From Blastocatellia bacterium (GTDB taxonomy: Bacteria; Acidobacteriota; Blastocatellia; Pyrinomonadales; Pyrinomonadaceae): a stretch of 64,000 nt of DNA. This document shows positions 17,529 through 26,182 of the stretch, in pieces (the first letter of the stretch is position 1; every line of letters begins with the position of its first letter). The notes beneath the pieces are model-generated. The model was not told the origin of the DNA and searched no databases. It worked only from the letters and a program-made list of their open reading frames with translations. The DNA lies in assembly GCA_016789265.1 (NCBI GenBank), contig JAEUQK010000015.1, forward strand, positions 1 to 64,000. The letters are read 5' to 3'. The translations under genes and the position numbers were made by a program.

Positions 17529-18464
17529 TCAGGGTGAAAAACTTTTCCTTGTCGAAAGTGAATTGAGCGGGATGTCGTTCTCTGTTCCGAAGTCGAACGT
17601 ACGGAATTTGGGTTTCCCGCTATCGTAGATATACCAAGTCCCTTTTCGAAAGACCGCGAAGTCAGCAGTGCCGTCTCCGTCGTAATCGCCGGGGGCCGCG
17701 ATGTCGTCGGAAAATCCAAAGACGAAGGGTTCCGTCTCGCCGGTTTCGCTGCTGAGAACGTACCAGATTCCACTGCGGTAAACCGCGATGTCAGCCTTTC
17801 GGTCGCCTGTGTAATCCGCCGGGACAAGTACGTCTTGTCCAGCCTTGCCAAATTTCTCCACTCGTGTCTTGCCATCCGAACTCTGCTGAATGTACCAGCG
17901 GTTTTCGCTGCCGCGGAATATCGCAAGATCCGCTTTTCCATCGCCATCGTAATCGGCCGCGACCGGTATGTCGCCAAAGCGGCCAAGAACCCTTACTTCT
18001 GACTTTGACTGTTCGAAGCCCTTTGAGGATTCGAGTACGATCCACTCACCTGATGTTGCCCGGAAGACTGCGATGTCTGCTTTTCCGTCGCCATCGAAAT
18101 CCGCAGGGATGGGTTCGTCTGAAACACCGTCGGTTGAATTGATACGAACGATCTGAGCTTTTGAATCACTGCTGCGCTTGATATACCATGTGCCGTTTTC
18201 TGCGCGCCAGACTGCGTTGTCGAGTTTACCGTCGCCATCGTAATCTGCCGGGACCAATCGATCGGTCGCCTGTCCCCAACGGGTCGCAACGAAGGCACAG
18301 TCCTCAGCTGAAGTTGTGTACCAAACTCCTTTGGCCGGGTTGAAAAGAGCGAAATCGGAGGGGCCTTTTTCTGATCTCTGACCGGCGGCGGCGTTCACAA
18401 TTGCGATCGTCGCAACTATTGCGGCAGCAAAGACTCGATCTAGTTTTGAAGAATACGGCTTCAA
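17529..18464 (-). CDS. Secreted FG-GAP/VCBS-like repeat protein
   Basis: A 311-residue exported protein (signal core AAAIVATIAIVNAAAG) made of about five repeats. Each repeat carries a calcium-binding loop DxDGDGKxD (ADYDGDGKLDNAVWR, ADFDGDGKADIAVFR, ADYDGDGKADLAIFR, ADYTGDRKADIAVYR, GDYDGDGTADFAVFR) followed by a WY strand. This is an integrin-alpha-like beta-propeller blade pattern. The fourth loop has lost two Asp/Gly positions. Probably cell-surface or secreted; the partner is unknown. Confidence 0.85.
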   Translation of the reverse strand: MKPYSSKLDRVFAAAIVATIAIVNAAAGQRSEKGPSDFALFNPAKGVWYTTSAEDCAFVATRWGQATDRLVPADYDGDGKLDNAVWRAENGTWYIKRSSDSKAQIVRINSTDGVSDEPIPADFDGDGKADIAVFRATSGEWIVLESSKGFEQSKSEVRVLGRFGDIPVAADYDGDGKADLAIFRGSENRWYIQQSSDGKTRVEKFGKAGQDVLVPADYTGDRKADIAVYRSGIWYVLSSETGETEPFVFGFSDDIAAPGDYDGDGTADFAVFRKGTWYIYDSGKPKFRTFDFGTENDIPLNSLSTRKSFSP

Positions 18465-18619
18465 AGTTACCCACTCCTGGTTGCTTTATATCTATTGACG
18501 AAATGAGATGTTTCCTTTCACTTGACGTTCGCATTTCTCGTTTTTGCGAACCATTTCTTCGTTATGCCCTACGAAACTAACAATCCTTGCCGACTTCCTG
18601 TAAAATTAAGGAAATTGTT

Positions 18620-19549
18620 ATGACAGCGAAGATACTTAGCGGCCGCGAGATAGCTGAATCGATCAAAGAAGAGGTAAGGAATGAGGTTGCCAGACTGTTC
18701 GAAGAGCAGGGTTTTCGGCCAGGATTAACGGTTGTCCGTGTAGGAGAGGATCCGGCTTCTGCTGTTTATGTCGGAAACAAGGTGAAAACATCACATGAAC
18801 TCGGCATCGTTTCCGAACACATACATCTGGAGGCTGACACCACTCACGACGAAGTACTTTCAACGGTCAAACGATTGAATAGGCGAGATGACATCGACGG
18901 CATCTTGGTACAGCTGCCGCTGCCCGACCATATCGACGAGAATGCTATCCTCGAAGCGATCGATCCTCAAAAAGACGTAGACGGATTTCACCCAATGAAT
19001 GTCGGGCGGCTGAATCAAGGTCAGCGTTCGCTCGTTCCCTGTACGCCGGCTGGCGTAATAGAGATCTTGAAACGTTCCGGGATCGGGATCGCCGGAAAGC
19101 ACGCCGTGGTCGTCGGTAGAAGCAACATTGTAGGTAAACCGATGGCTGCTTTATTGTTAAAAGAAAATGCGACGGTTACGATCTGCCATTCACGTACAAC
19201 CGACCTGCCGTCAATTACGCGTCAGGCGGATATTCTCGTTGCGGCGATCGGCAAGGCCGGTTTTGTTCGCGGAGAACATATTCGCGAAGGAGCAACGGTT
19301 ATAGACGTTGGTATCAATAGTGTTTCCGACATAGATCTTGCTGCCGACCTTTTTTCCGAAGAGGATCTGCCGAAACGGCTTGCCGCCATCGAAAAGCGCG
19401 GTTCGACGCTCGTCGGAGACGTTAATCCGAAAGAAGCCATTGAAAAAGCGGCGAACTTTACACCCGTGCCCGGCGGCGTCGGTTTGCTCACCGTCGCAAT
19501 GCTGATGAAGAATACTGTCGAGGCCGCGAAAATGAGGCGAAACCTGTAG
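18620..19549 (+). CDS. folD: Methylenetetrahydrofolate dehydrogenase/cyclohydrolase
   Basis: A 309-residue bifunctional cytoplasmic enzyme that interconverts 5,10-methylene-THF, methenyl-THF and 10-formyl-THF using NADP. Motifs: VYVGNKVKTSHELGI (catalytic Lys), DGILVQLPLPDHIDE, the Rossmann segment VVGRSNIVGKPMAALL and the closing PGGVGLLTVAMLM. An AAGGA ribosome site precedes the ATG at 18620; the in-frame ATG at 18587 is less likely. It is followed at 15 bp by the MazG-like gene and probably begins the folD-mazG-coaE operon. Confidence 0.95.
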   Translation: MTAKILSGREIAESIKEEVRNEVARLFEEQGFRPGLTVVRVGEDPASAVYVGNKVKTSHELGIVSEHIHLEADTTHDEVLSTVKRLNRRDDIDGILVQLPLPDHIDENAILEAIDPQKDVDGFHPMNVGRLNQGQRSLVPCTPAGVIEILKRSGIGIAGKHAVVVGRSNIVGKPMAALLLKENATVTICHSRTTDLPSITRQADILVAAIGKAGFVRGEHIREGATVIDVGINSVSDIDLAADLFSEEDLPKRLAAIEKRGSTLVGDVNPKEAIEKAANFTPVPGGVGLLTVAMLMKNTVEAAKMRRNL

Positions 19550-19564
19550 TCAAGACGAATAATT

Positions 19565-19870
19565 ATGAACTTTGAAGATTATCAATCAGAAGCGAGCCAA
19601 ACGGCTCTTTACCCGCGGCGAATGAACAACCTCGAGTACCCGACACTCGGACTTGCGGGTGAGGCGGGTGAGGTGGCGAACATCGTTAAAAAGATCCAGC
19701 GCGATTCGGGCGGTGTCATTACCGATGAGACTCGAGCGAAGCTGAAGGACGAGCTTGGGGACGTTCTCTGGTATATTTCCGCTTGTGCCGACGAACTCGG
19801 CCTCACCCTTTCAGAGATCGCAGAATACAACGTCAACAAGTTGGCAAAACGTCATAACCGGGCCGCGTAA
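19565..19870 (+). CDS. MazG-like nucleotide pyrophosphohydrolase
   Basis: A 101-residue all-alpha NTP pyrophosphohydrolase. The metal-binding pattern GLAGEAGEVANIVKK (ExxE) and DELGDVLWYISACAD (ExxD) is complete. These enzymes hydrolyse NTPs or dNTPs to monophosphates, often cleaning damaged nucleotides. The single-domain length matches small MazG relatives rather than full MazG. Its stop overlaps the coaE start (TAATG). Confidence 0.88.
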   Translation: MNFEDYQSEASQTALYPRRMNNLEYPTLGLAGEAGEVANIVKKIQRDSGGVITDETRAKLKDELGDVLWYISACADELGLTLSEIAEYNVNKLAKRHNRAA

Positions 19871-20478
19871 TGCTCAAGGTCGGGCTCACAGGTTCGATCT
19901 CAGTTGGCAAGTCGCATGTTTGCGATGTTTTTCGCGAACTCGGCTGCCGCGTTCTTGACGCTGACCAAACCGCACGCGATGTGGTCAAGAAAGGAACGCC
20001 CGGCCTGGCTGAGATAGCCGAAGCATTTGGTAAGCACGTGATCTCGGAAGACGGAGAGCTTGACCGTTCCAAAATGGCTGCGATCGTATTTGCCGATGAA
20101 GAAAAGCGGCTGCTCCTGAATTCTATTGTTCACCCGCTGGTATTCGAGGCGCAAGATCGATGGTTATCGGAACGCGAAGCCGAGGATCCAAACGGGATCG
20201 CGATCGTTGACGCCGCGTTGATGATCGAATCAGGCGGGTACAAGCGTTTCGACAAGCTAATTGTTGTGTGGTGCGAACCTGAGATACAATTGCAGCGGTT
20301 GAAAATGCGTGATCGATTGAGTGACGACGAGGCGGAAAAACGTGTTCGTTCTCAGATGCCGCAGGACGAAAAGAAGAAGTTTGCTGATTTTCTGATCGAT
20401 ACCTCCGGCAGTTTCGAATCGACACGCGATCAATGCACACAGGTGCACCGAACGCTCCTGGAATTATCCCGGACCTGA
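19870..20478 (+). CDS. coaE: Dephospho-CoA kinase
   Basis: A 202-residue P-loop kinase catalysing the last step of coenzyme A synthesis. Walker A is GLTGSISVGKSHV, with an extra Ile-Ser compared with common GGIGSGKS versions but keeping GKS. DADQTARDVV and DAALMIESGGYKRFDKLIVVWC are family blocks, and the lid contains RMKMRDRLSDDEAEKRVRSQ-type Arg residues. Translationally coupled to the MazG-like gene. Confidence 0.93.
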   Translation: MLKVGLTGSISVGKSHVCDVFRELGCRVLDADQTARDVVKKGTPGLAEIAEAFGKHVISEDGELDRSKMAAIVFADEEKRLLLNSIVHPLVFEAQDRWLSEREAEDPNGIAIVDAALMIESGGYKRFDKLIVVWCEPEIQLQRLKMRDRLSDDEAEKRVRSQMPQDEKKKFADFLIDTSGSFESTRDQCTQVHRTLLELSRT

Positions 20479-20503
20479 CTCCGCTTCCACAACGCTGATT
20501 CCA

Positions 20504-22336
20504 ATGCTGTTCCTACTGCAAAAAGACCGGCGAAAGTTGTCCGCTTTGCTGACGGCGGCGATAGTTGCTGTTACTGCCTGCACACAGCTCAAGACTCCCG
20601 AACCCGAAGCGTATTTTTCGAAGACCGAACCTCCGGCCAAACAGGAATTACGATGGACGAACGGCAAACTTCCAAAAACATTTGACCCGGCGCTTGCGGC
20701 CGCCGCCCCTGAGATAGATGTTGCACGTGCGATCTTTGACGGTCTTACTGATCTTGACCCCGAGACGCTCGAAGCAGTCCCGGCGTTGGCCGAGAAATGG
20801 ACTTCTGACAAAGAAAACAAGGAGTGGACGTTTTATCTCCGCGAAGACGCGAAGTGGTCAAATGGCGAAAAGATCACCGCCGAAGATTTTGTCCGCTCCT
20901 GGAAACGCCTTGTGCAAATGGGCGATAAAGTCCCGCATCGAGATCTGCTTTTGAACATCGTCGGCCTTGCGCAGGCCACAAAGAACCGGTCCGGTGTTCC
21001 CGGTGGCGAGCCTGGTATGCTGAATGGTATCCCCGAGGGTCGGCTCGTACCGGCCACACGTGAAACAGCCACACCGGAACGGCTGGCCGAACCGGCGACT
21101 CCAGTTCCGGCCGGCGCCGACCCGTCCACAAAACTGAACAACGCGGAGCCCACATCACCCTTCGGCATAATCGCCGTCAATTCTCGTGAGATCAAAATAT
21201 CGCTTGTTCACCCAGACAAGGACCTGCCGAAGCTCGTAGCTCATCCGGTGTTTCGGCCGGTTCAAAACGACATTCCCGATAGAGTTCCCGAAAACCCGGT
21301 GACCCAGATAGTGACAAGCGGGGCGTTCCGTATCGCGTCGATCGGCGCCGAAGAACTACTGCTTGACCGATTTGAATCATATTGGGACATGGAGTCCGTA
21401 AAACTCGAGCGGGTGAGGTTTGTTCCCTCGCAAACGGCCGAGAAAGCACTGGAGGCGTATAGGAACGGCACCGTCGATGTGGTATCAAACTCGGAGTTTT
21501 CACCGGCGGCGTTGAAATTACTTGAACCTTACGAGGATTTTCGGCGCACGACTTATGCCGCGCTCAACTTTTACGAATTGAATATCGCAAAGGCTCCTTT
21601 CAGCGACCGACGCGTCCGTGAGGCCCTTGCGATAGCGATAGAGCGCGAGAGCCTGACCGAAGGCGAACTCGGCGGTTCGACCCGACCTGCATTTAGTTTT
21701 ACGCCGTTTTCGAAAACGCCGGGCTCCAAATTTTCCCAGGACAAGGAAAGGGCGGCACAGCTGCTCGAAGACGCAGGGTTTCCCGATGGCGAAGGTTTCC
21801 CGGTCATCAGACTGCTCATAAACCGAAATGACACTCAGCAGCGGATCGCCAGATCAGTTGCGAGGATGTGGAAGCAGAACCTGAACATCGACACCGAGAT
21901 CGTTGTAAAAGAACCGGCCGAGATCGCCGCGGCTAGAGCTTCGGGCGATTGGGATGCGATAAGGCGGGGAGCGGTCATCGCGACGCCGGACGAGACAGCT
22001 AACCTGCTCTCGATGTTTTACAGCGATGCGGCAGACCCGGCGGAATTGAGCGCAATAGATCCAAGCCGGCGATCGGATTTCAAGTCTCCCTCCGTGAGGC
22101 CGACGACCGGCACACCGGAAGCAAGCGCTGCAGTAGATGTAATGAGCCGCGAACCCGGTGCGGGCAACGTCATCTTAACGGAAGATCAGGCAATCTTTGG
22201 GGTGCAGGGAATCCCTCTCTATTTCCCAACCTCTTATTCGCTGGTGAAGCCATACGTTAAGGGATTCGACGCGAATGGTCTGGATGCTCCAATGTTGAAG
22301 CGTGTCGAGATCGATAAGAACTGGCGGCCTAAGTAG
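20504..22336 (+). CDS. Oligopeptide ABC transporter substrate-binding lipoprotein (OppA family)
   Basis: A 610-residue SBP_bac_5 protein. Lipobox near residue 25 (AVTACTQ). The conserved opening FDPALAAAAPEIDVARAIFDGL and WTFYLREDAKWSNGEKITAEDFVRSW identify the peptide-binding family. It carries two low-complexity Pro/Thr/Glu insertions (near residues 160-210 and 510-550) not usual for OppA. It captures peptides in the periplasm for the ATPases coded downstream. Distance to the next gene is 56 bp. Confidence 0.88.
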   Translation: MLFLLQKDRRKLSALLTAAIVAVTACTQLKTPEPEAYFSKTEPPAKQELRWTNGKLPKTFDPALAAAAPEIDVARAIFDGLTDLDPETLEAVPALAEKWTSDKENKEWTFYLREDAKWSNGEKITAEDFVRSWKRLVQMGDKVPHRDLLLNIVGLAQATKNRSGVPGGEPGMLNGIPEGRLVPATRETATPERLAEPATPVPAGADPSTKLNNAEPTSPFGIIAVNSREIKISLVHPDKDLPKLVAHPVFRPVQNDIPDRVPENPVTQIVTSGAFRIASIGAEELLLDRFESYWDMESVKLERVRFVPSQTAEKALEAYRNGTVDVVSNSEFSPAALKLLEPYEDFRRTTYAALNFYELNIAKAPFSDRRVREALAIAIERESLTEGELGGSTRPAFSFTPFSKTPGSKFSQDKERAAQLLEDAGFPDGEGFPVIRLLINRNDTQQRIARSVARMWKQNLNIDTEIVVKEPAEIAAARASGDWDAIRRGAVIATPDETANLLSMFYSDAADPAELSAIDPSRRSDFKSPSVRPTTGTPEASAAVDVMSREPGAGNVILTEDQAIFGVQGIPLYFPTSYSLVKPYVKGFDANGLDAPMLKRVEIDKNWRPK

Positions 22337-22392
22337 TAGTAAGCTCATCCGATGCTGAGAAGACCTATCAAATAGCTCTGACGTACTGACCA

Positions 22393-23412
22393 ATGAATAT
22401 CGACCGCCCAATTCTTTCGGTCAAAGACCTTAAGACCTATTTCCAAACTGACGAAGGCTTGGTCAAAGCTGTTGACGGGGTTTCGTTCGAGCTGAGGAAG
22501 GGCGAGACCTTAGGGGTCGTCGGTGAATCGGGGTCGGGCAAATCGGTCACGAGTCTTTCGTTGATGAGGCTGATCCGGGAACCGCATGGGAAGATCGCTG
22601 GTGGCGAGATCGTTTTCGACGGAAAGGACCTATTAAATTTAGCGATAGACGAGGTGCGAAAGCTTCGCGGAAAAAAGGTGGCGATGATCTTTCAGGACCC
22701 GACGACATCGCTAAATCCTTATCTCAGGATCTCTACCCAGTTGATGGAGGTCACGCGGCTTCATCTCGGTCTTTCTAAAGCACAGGCGCGCGAACACGCC
22801 GTGAAAATGCTCCGGATGGTCGGCATTGCTGATCCCGAGGATCGTATCGATGGCTACGCGCACGAATTCTCGGGCGGTATGCGTCAGCGTGTAATGATCG
22901 CGATGGCACTCAGCTGCGATCCTGAATTACTAATTGCGGACGAGCCAACGACCGCACTTGATGTGACCATCCAGGCTCAGATACTCGAATTGATCAAAGA
23001 ACTTAAGTCCCGAATGGGCACCAGCGTTATTCTGATCACGCATGACCTGGGTGTGGTTGCCGGAATGACAGACAGGACGATCGTCATGTACGCGGGCAAG
23101 GTCTTTGAACAGGCGACAACCAGACAGCTTTTTGCGAGTCCGGCAAATCCGTACACGAAAGGTCTGATTCGTAGCGTTCCCGGCCCGGACCACGACGGGG
23201 GAATCGGGTTTTATCAGATACCGGGTTTGCCTGCTGATCTTGCAAATTTACCGACTGGATGTCCGTTTGCCGAACGCTGTGATCGGGCAGAGGATATTTG
23301 CCGCAATGAGTATCCTCCATTTGTTGAGGTCGCCGAGGGGCATCATTCATTGTGTCATTTTGCGAATGTGGTATTTGAGGAATCGAGCCAAAACGCCTTG
23401 AATGCGAATTAG
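22393..23412 (+). CDS. oppD: Oligopeptide ABC transporter ATPase, OppD type
   Basis: A 339-residue ABC ATPase. Walker [12 protein letters not shown], signature FSGGMRQRV, Walker [13 protein letters not shown] and the switch His (LITHDLGVV) are all intact. The C-terminal oligopeptide-transporter domain has the cysteine cluster ([15 protein letters not shown]) that in OppD/DppD ligates a Fe-S cluster. Pairs with the OppF-type protein coded 760 bp downstream. No permease gene lies in this segment. Confidence 0.92.
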   Translation: MNIDRPILSVKDLKTYFQTDEGLVKAVDGVSFELRKGETLGVVGESGSGKSVTSLSLMRLIREPHGKIAGGEIVFDGKDLLNLAIDEVRKLRGKKVAMIFQDPTTSLNPYLRISTQLMEVTRLHLGLSKAQAREHAVKMLRMVGIADPEDRIDGYAHEFSGGMRQRVMIAMALSCDPELLIADEPTTALDVTIQAQILELIKELKSRMGTSVILITHDLGVVAGMTDRTIVMYAGKVFEQATTRQLFASPANPYTKGLIRSVPGPDHDGGIGFYQIPGLPADLANLPTGCPFAERCDRAEDICRNEYPPFVEVAEGHHSLCHFANVVFEESSQNALNAN

Positions 23413-23475
23413 CAATATGGAGTTCACTAAAACGGAGAGCCGTTAACACGCGGCATCGCGAAAGAGGAATTATTT

Positions 23476-24168
23476 ATGAAACTGAGATCGCTATTGCCAC
23501 TATTCGCTTTGGTCTTTGCGGCGCTTGGCTGCTCCATGCTGAAGAATGTCGGAAGCAATGGACAACAAGGAAATTCTGGTGCCGCTAATTCGAACAGTTC
23601 GTCCACCGGGTCGAAGTCGACGGACAGTTCTGGTCAATTTACGCCGAGCGGTGACCCGAGAGCTGATATCGAAAGGATGGCGGACCGCTTTCTTTCCCAA
23701 AAAGGCTTTAGGACAAAAATGACCGGAACCGGGGAGACGCCGCTCAAAATGGAGGCAGAGTATTCTGCACCGGACCGTTTTCGCGTTAAAACGAGCAATG
23801 GCGCCGAAACCGTGATAATCGGCAAAGACGTTTATTTGAAGGTCGGCGATAAATGGCAAAAGATGCCGGGCGATATCGGATCTTCAGTGCCCGACCTGAG
23901 AAAATCCTTTGATGAGCAAAGCCGCAAATGGCTCAGCGATGTTAAGTACATCGGTGAAGAAACCGTGAACGGTAAACCGTCGTTGGTATATCAATATCAC
24001 AATAAAGGCCCGGGCGGCGTAGGAGAAAACGATTCCAAGGTCTGGATCGCCAAGAGCGACGGGCTTCCCGTAAAGATCGAAGCGACCTACACGAGCGGGA
24101 ACCTCAAATCGATGCTGATCGAATATGAATACGACCAGTCAATAACGATCGAACCGCCGGTAAAATGA
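23476..24168 (+). CDS. Lipoprotein of the LolA/LppX-like fold, inserted between the two ATPase genes
   Basis: A 230-residue lipoprotein (lipobox ALGCSM at residue ~19) with a Ser/Asn/Gly-rich linker (about residues 28-58). The remainder is a beta-rich domain (FRVKTSNGAETVIIGKDVYLKVGDKWQKM; PVKIEATYTSGNLKSMLIEYEYD) resembling LolA/LppX lipid-carrier folds. Being within the opp gene set it may be a carrier or accessory, but this is inference from position. A ribosome site GAGGAA precedes the ATG. Confidence 0.65.
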   Translation: MKLRSLLPLFALVFAALGCSMLKNVGSNGQQGNSGAANSNSSSTGSKSTDSSGQFTPSGDPRADIERMADRFLSQKGFRTKMTGTGETPLKMEAEYSAPDRFRVKTSNGAETVIIGKDVYLKVGDKWQKMPGDIGSSVPDLRKSFDEQSRKWLSDVKYIGEETVNGKPSLVYQYHNKGPGGVGENDSKVWIAKSDGLPVKIEATYTSGNLKSMLIEYEYDQSITIEPPVK

Positions 24169-24175
24169 TCGTTCG

Positions 24176-25213
24176 ATGACAACCGAGAACAATAACGCAC
24201 TCATATCGATCGAGGACCTTCATGTCCAATTCCGCTCATCGGGCGGCCTTTTCAGCGCGGCCAAAAAGGTAAAAGCTGTCGATGGCGTATCGCTGGAAAT
24301 TGAAAAGGGGGAAACTCTGGGACTTGTCGGCGAATCGGGCTGCGGCAAATCGACACTCGGGAAGGCGATCTTGAGTTTGACCGAGCCGACGCTCGGTAAG
24401 GTTGTCTTTAAGGGTAAGAACCTGGTTCATCTTCCTCGAGCTGCCATGCGCGAACAAAGAAAACATCTTCAGATGATCTTTCAGGACCCGAACGCCTCGC
24501 TTAATCCGCGAATGACCGTAGGGCAGATCCTCGGCGAACCGCTACGAACATTTGGTCCCGCATACGGAAGTGTCAGAACTAAGGTTCAAGACCTGATGGA
24601 AACCGTAGGTTTGAGCAGGCGATATGTCGATCGTTATCCGCGCGAATTTTCCGGCGGACAGCTGCAGCGGATCGGTATTGCGCGAGCACTTGCCGTCGAA
24701 CCTGAATTCATCGTCGCTGACGAACCGATCTCAGCGCTCGATGTCTCGATACAGGCGCAGATAATGAACCTGCTCAGGCGTCTGCAGGCGGAAAAGAAAC
24801 TGACTTATCTTTTCATCTCACACGATCTCAGGGCAGTTCGCCAACTGTCGGATCGGGTTGCAGTGATGTACCTCGGTAAGATCGTCGAACTCGCCCCGGC
24901 CAAAGACATATACGCCGATCCGCTAATGCCATACACAAAAGCGCTGATTTCTGCAGTGCCTGTTCCTGACCCGGAAATAGAGGCGGTCCGCGAAAGGATC
25001 ATTTTGAAAGGAGACCTGCCTTCGCCGATAGATCCGCCGGCGGGCTGCAGCTTTCACACACGATGTCCTTTTGTTATCGACGAGTGCAAAAGGAACGTTC
25101 CGAAATTGGTCGAGATCAGACCCAGGCATTTCGCCGCGTGCCTCAGGATCACCCCCGACGACCCGAACATTGACGAAAATTTTGCTGCAGGAAAAACCGC
25201 GATCGGGAAATAG
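24176..25213 (+). CDS. oppF: Oligopeptide ABC transporter ATPase, OppF type
   Basis: A 345-residue ABC ATPase. Walker A GESGCGKSTLG, signature FSGGQLQRI, Walker B FIVADEPISALD, and SHDLRAVRQL are intact; the C-terminal cysteine-rich module (GCSFHTRCPFVIDEC) is present. It is the partner of the OppD-type ATPase upstream. It starts 7 bp after the lipoprotein stop, so they are probably co-transcribed. Confidence 0.92.
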   Translation: MTTENNNALISIEDLHVQFRSSGGLFSAAKKVKAVDGVSLEIEKGETLGLVGESGCGKSTLGKAILSLTEPTLGKVVFKGKNLVHLPRAAMREQRKHLQMIFQDPNASLNPRMTVGQILGEPLRTFGPAYGSVRTKVQDLMETVGLSRRYVDRYPREFSGGQLQRIGIARALAVEPEFIVADEPISALDVSIQAQIMNLLRRLQAEKKLTYLFISHDLRAVRQLSDRVAVMYLGKIVELAPAKDIYADPLMPYTKALISAVPVPDPEIEAVRERIILKGDLPSPIDPPAGCSFHTRCPFVIDECKRNVPKLVEIRPRHFAACLRITPDDPNIDENFAAGKTAIGK

Positions 25214-25237
25214 AAAAAGACCCGCAGATCGCGGGTC
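25214..25237 (-). terminator. Terminator of the DUF2383 gene
   Basis: A perfect 7-bp stem (GACCCGC 25219-25225 / GCGGGTC 25231-25237), followed on the minus strand by five U from the A-tract 25214-25218. The plus-strand side has no T-run, so oppF is not obviously terminated here. Confidence 0.7.
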
Positions 25238-25276
25238 CCATCGGCCTGACGCCAAACCATCGAATAAAAAGGAAAA

Positions 25277-25816
25277 TTAACGGTTTGACGCGGCCGTAGT
25301 CGAACGGTTATTTGCAGCATCCCGCAGGTTGCGGATCTTGTCGTGCGCCGTGACGACCTCAGCGTATTGAGCCTGTATCACTTCTCGGACGTAGCCCGGA
25401 AGATCATTTTCCTGAATCTCCTCATAGGCGTTTTTCGCCGAGTCTTCCCCTCGCTCACATTCGTTCAATATCGCCGCTTCATCTCTTCCTGTCACGACTG
25501 ACTTAACGTTCATCCAGCCGCGATGTAGTGCTCCGGTCAAGCTTCCCGCTTCCTCAGGGTCCCCGCCGAGAGTTTGAACCAAGGTTTGCAGTTCGCCGGA
25601 AAATTGTGAGCGGCGATAAGCAAATTCTCGAAAGAGTGTTTTAAGGTCGGCGCGCTCAACTCCCTCTGCGGCTTGTTCAAATCCGGATTGTCCGTCTTTG
25701 CAGACAGCTATAAGGTCGTTCAACAAGTTGATGACACGGTCATTATCATCCGAATAGGACGGTGATCGCGTGTCAACGGTCGGCCGGTTTGTTTCTTGAT
25801 CGTTTATCATTTCCAT
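25277..25816 (-). CDS. PA2169/DUF2383 family four-helix-bundle protein
   Basis: A 179-residue ferritin-like/four-helix-bundle protein of the DUF2383 (PA2169) family. Helices begin with NLLNDLIAVCKDGQSGFEQAAEGV and RRSQFSGELQTLVQTLGGDPEEAGSL, then HRGWMNVKSVVTGRDEAAILNECERGED and an ENDLPGYVREVIQAQY helix. Members are usually stress-associated and of unknown biochemistry. Disordered, polar N-terminus and Ser/Thr/Asn tail. Its upstream region is shared with the divergent GGDEF gene. Confidence 0.8.
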   Translation of the reverse strand: MEMINDQETNRPTVDTRSPSYSDDNDRVINLLNDLIAVCKDGQSGFEQAAEGVERADLKTLFREFAYRRSQFSGELQTLVQTLGGDPEEAGSLTGALHRGWMNVKSVVTGRDEAAILNECERGEDSAKNAYEEIQENDLPGYVREVIQAQYAEVVTAHDKIRNLRDAANNRSTTAASNR

Positions 25817-26182
25817 ACCTCCAAAATGCTATTTCCAACGATTCGGTCAAAATGACTTGATCCTTACTATTCAATCTGCGTGCCAGCGGCGATGCATCGC
25901 CGTTTTCGGTCCTCCACGGCGAGTTCTCAATAGTTTTGTGCAATTCTTACGGACACTTTTGCATCGAAACGTTTCACACGGAACCTTTCGATCTTGTGTG
26001 GAGAGCGGTGATTAGAGTGCCGCCTAGGCGTGTGTCATAATCGAAATACCCTTAAACCCTTTGGGCAGAAAAGTTTTGTTGAAATCGCTTGCGGATTAGG
26101 TATTTGTAGCAGGTATCACCAAACCACCGCACGATTTTGCGTAGCTGAAACACGCGCGCACGGGATAATTGCGTCAAAATAG
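25817..26182. other. Divergent intergenic region between DUF2383 and the GGDEF gene
   Basis: 366 bp without a gene. It must hold promoters for both directions. A possible sigma-70-like pair for the GGDEF gene is TTGAAA (26079-26084) and TATTTG (26101-26106), spacer 16 bp, about 75 bp before the start codon; this is a weak match. No repeat or RNA gene seen. Confidence 0.35.
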
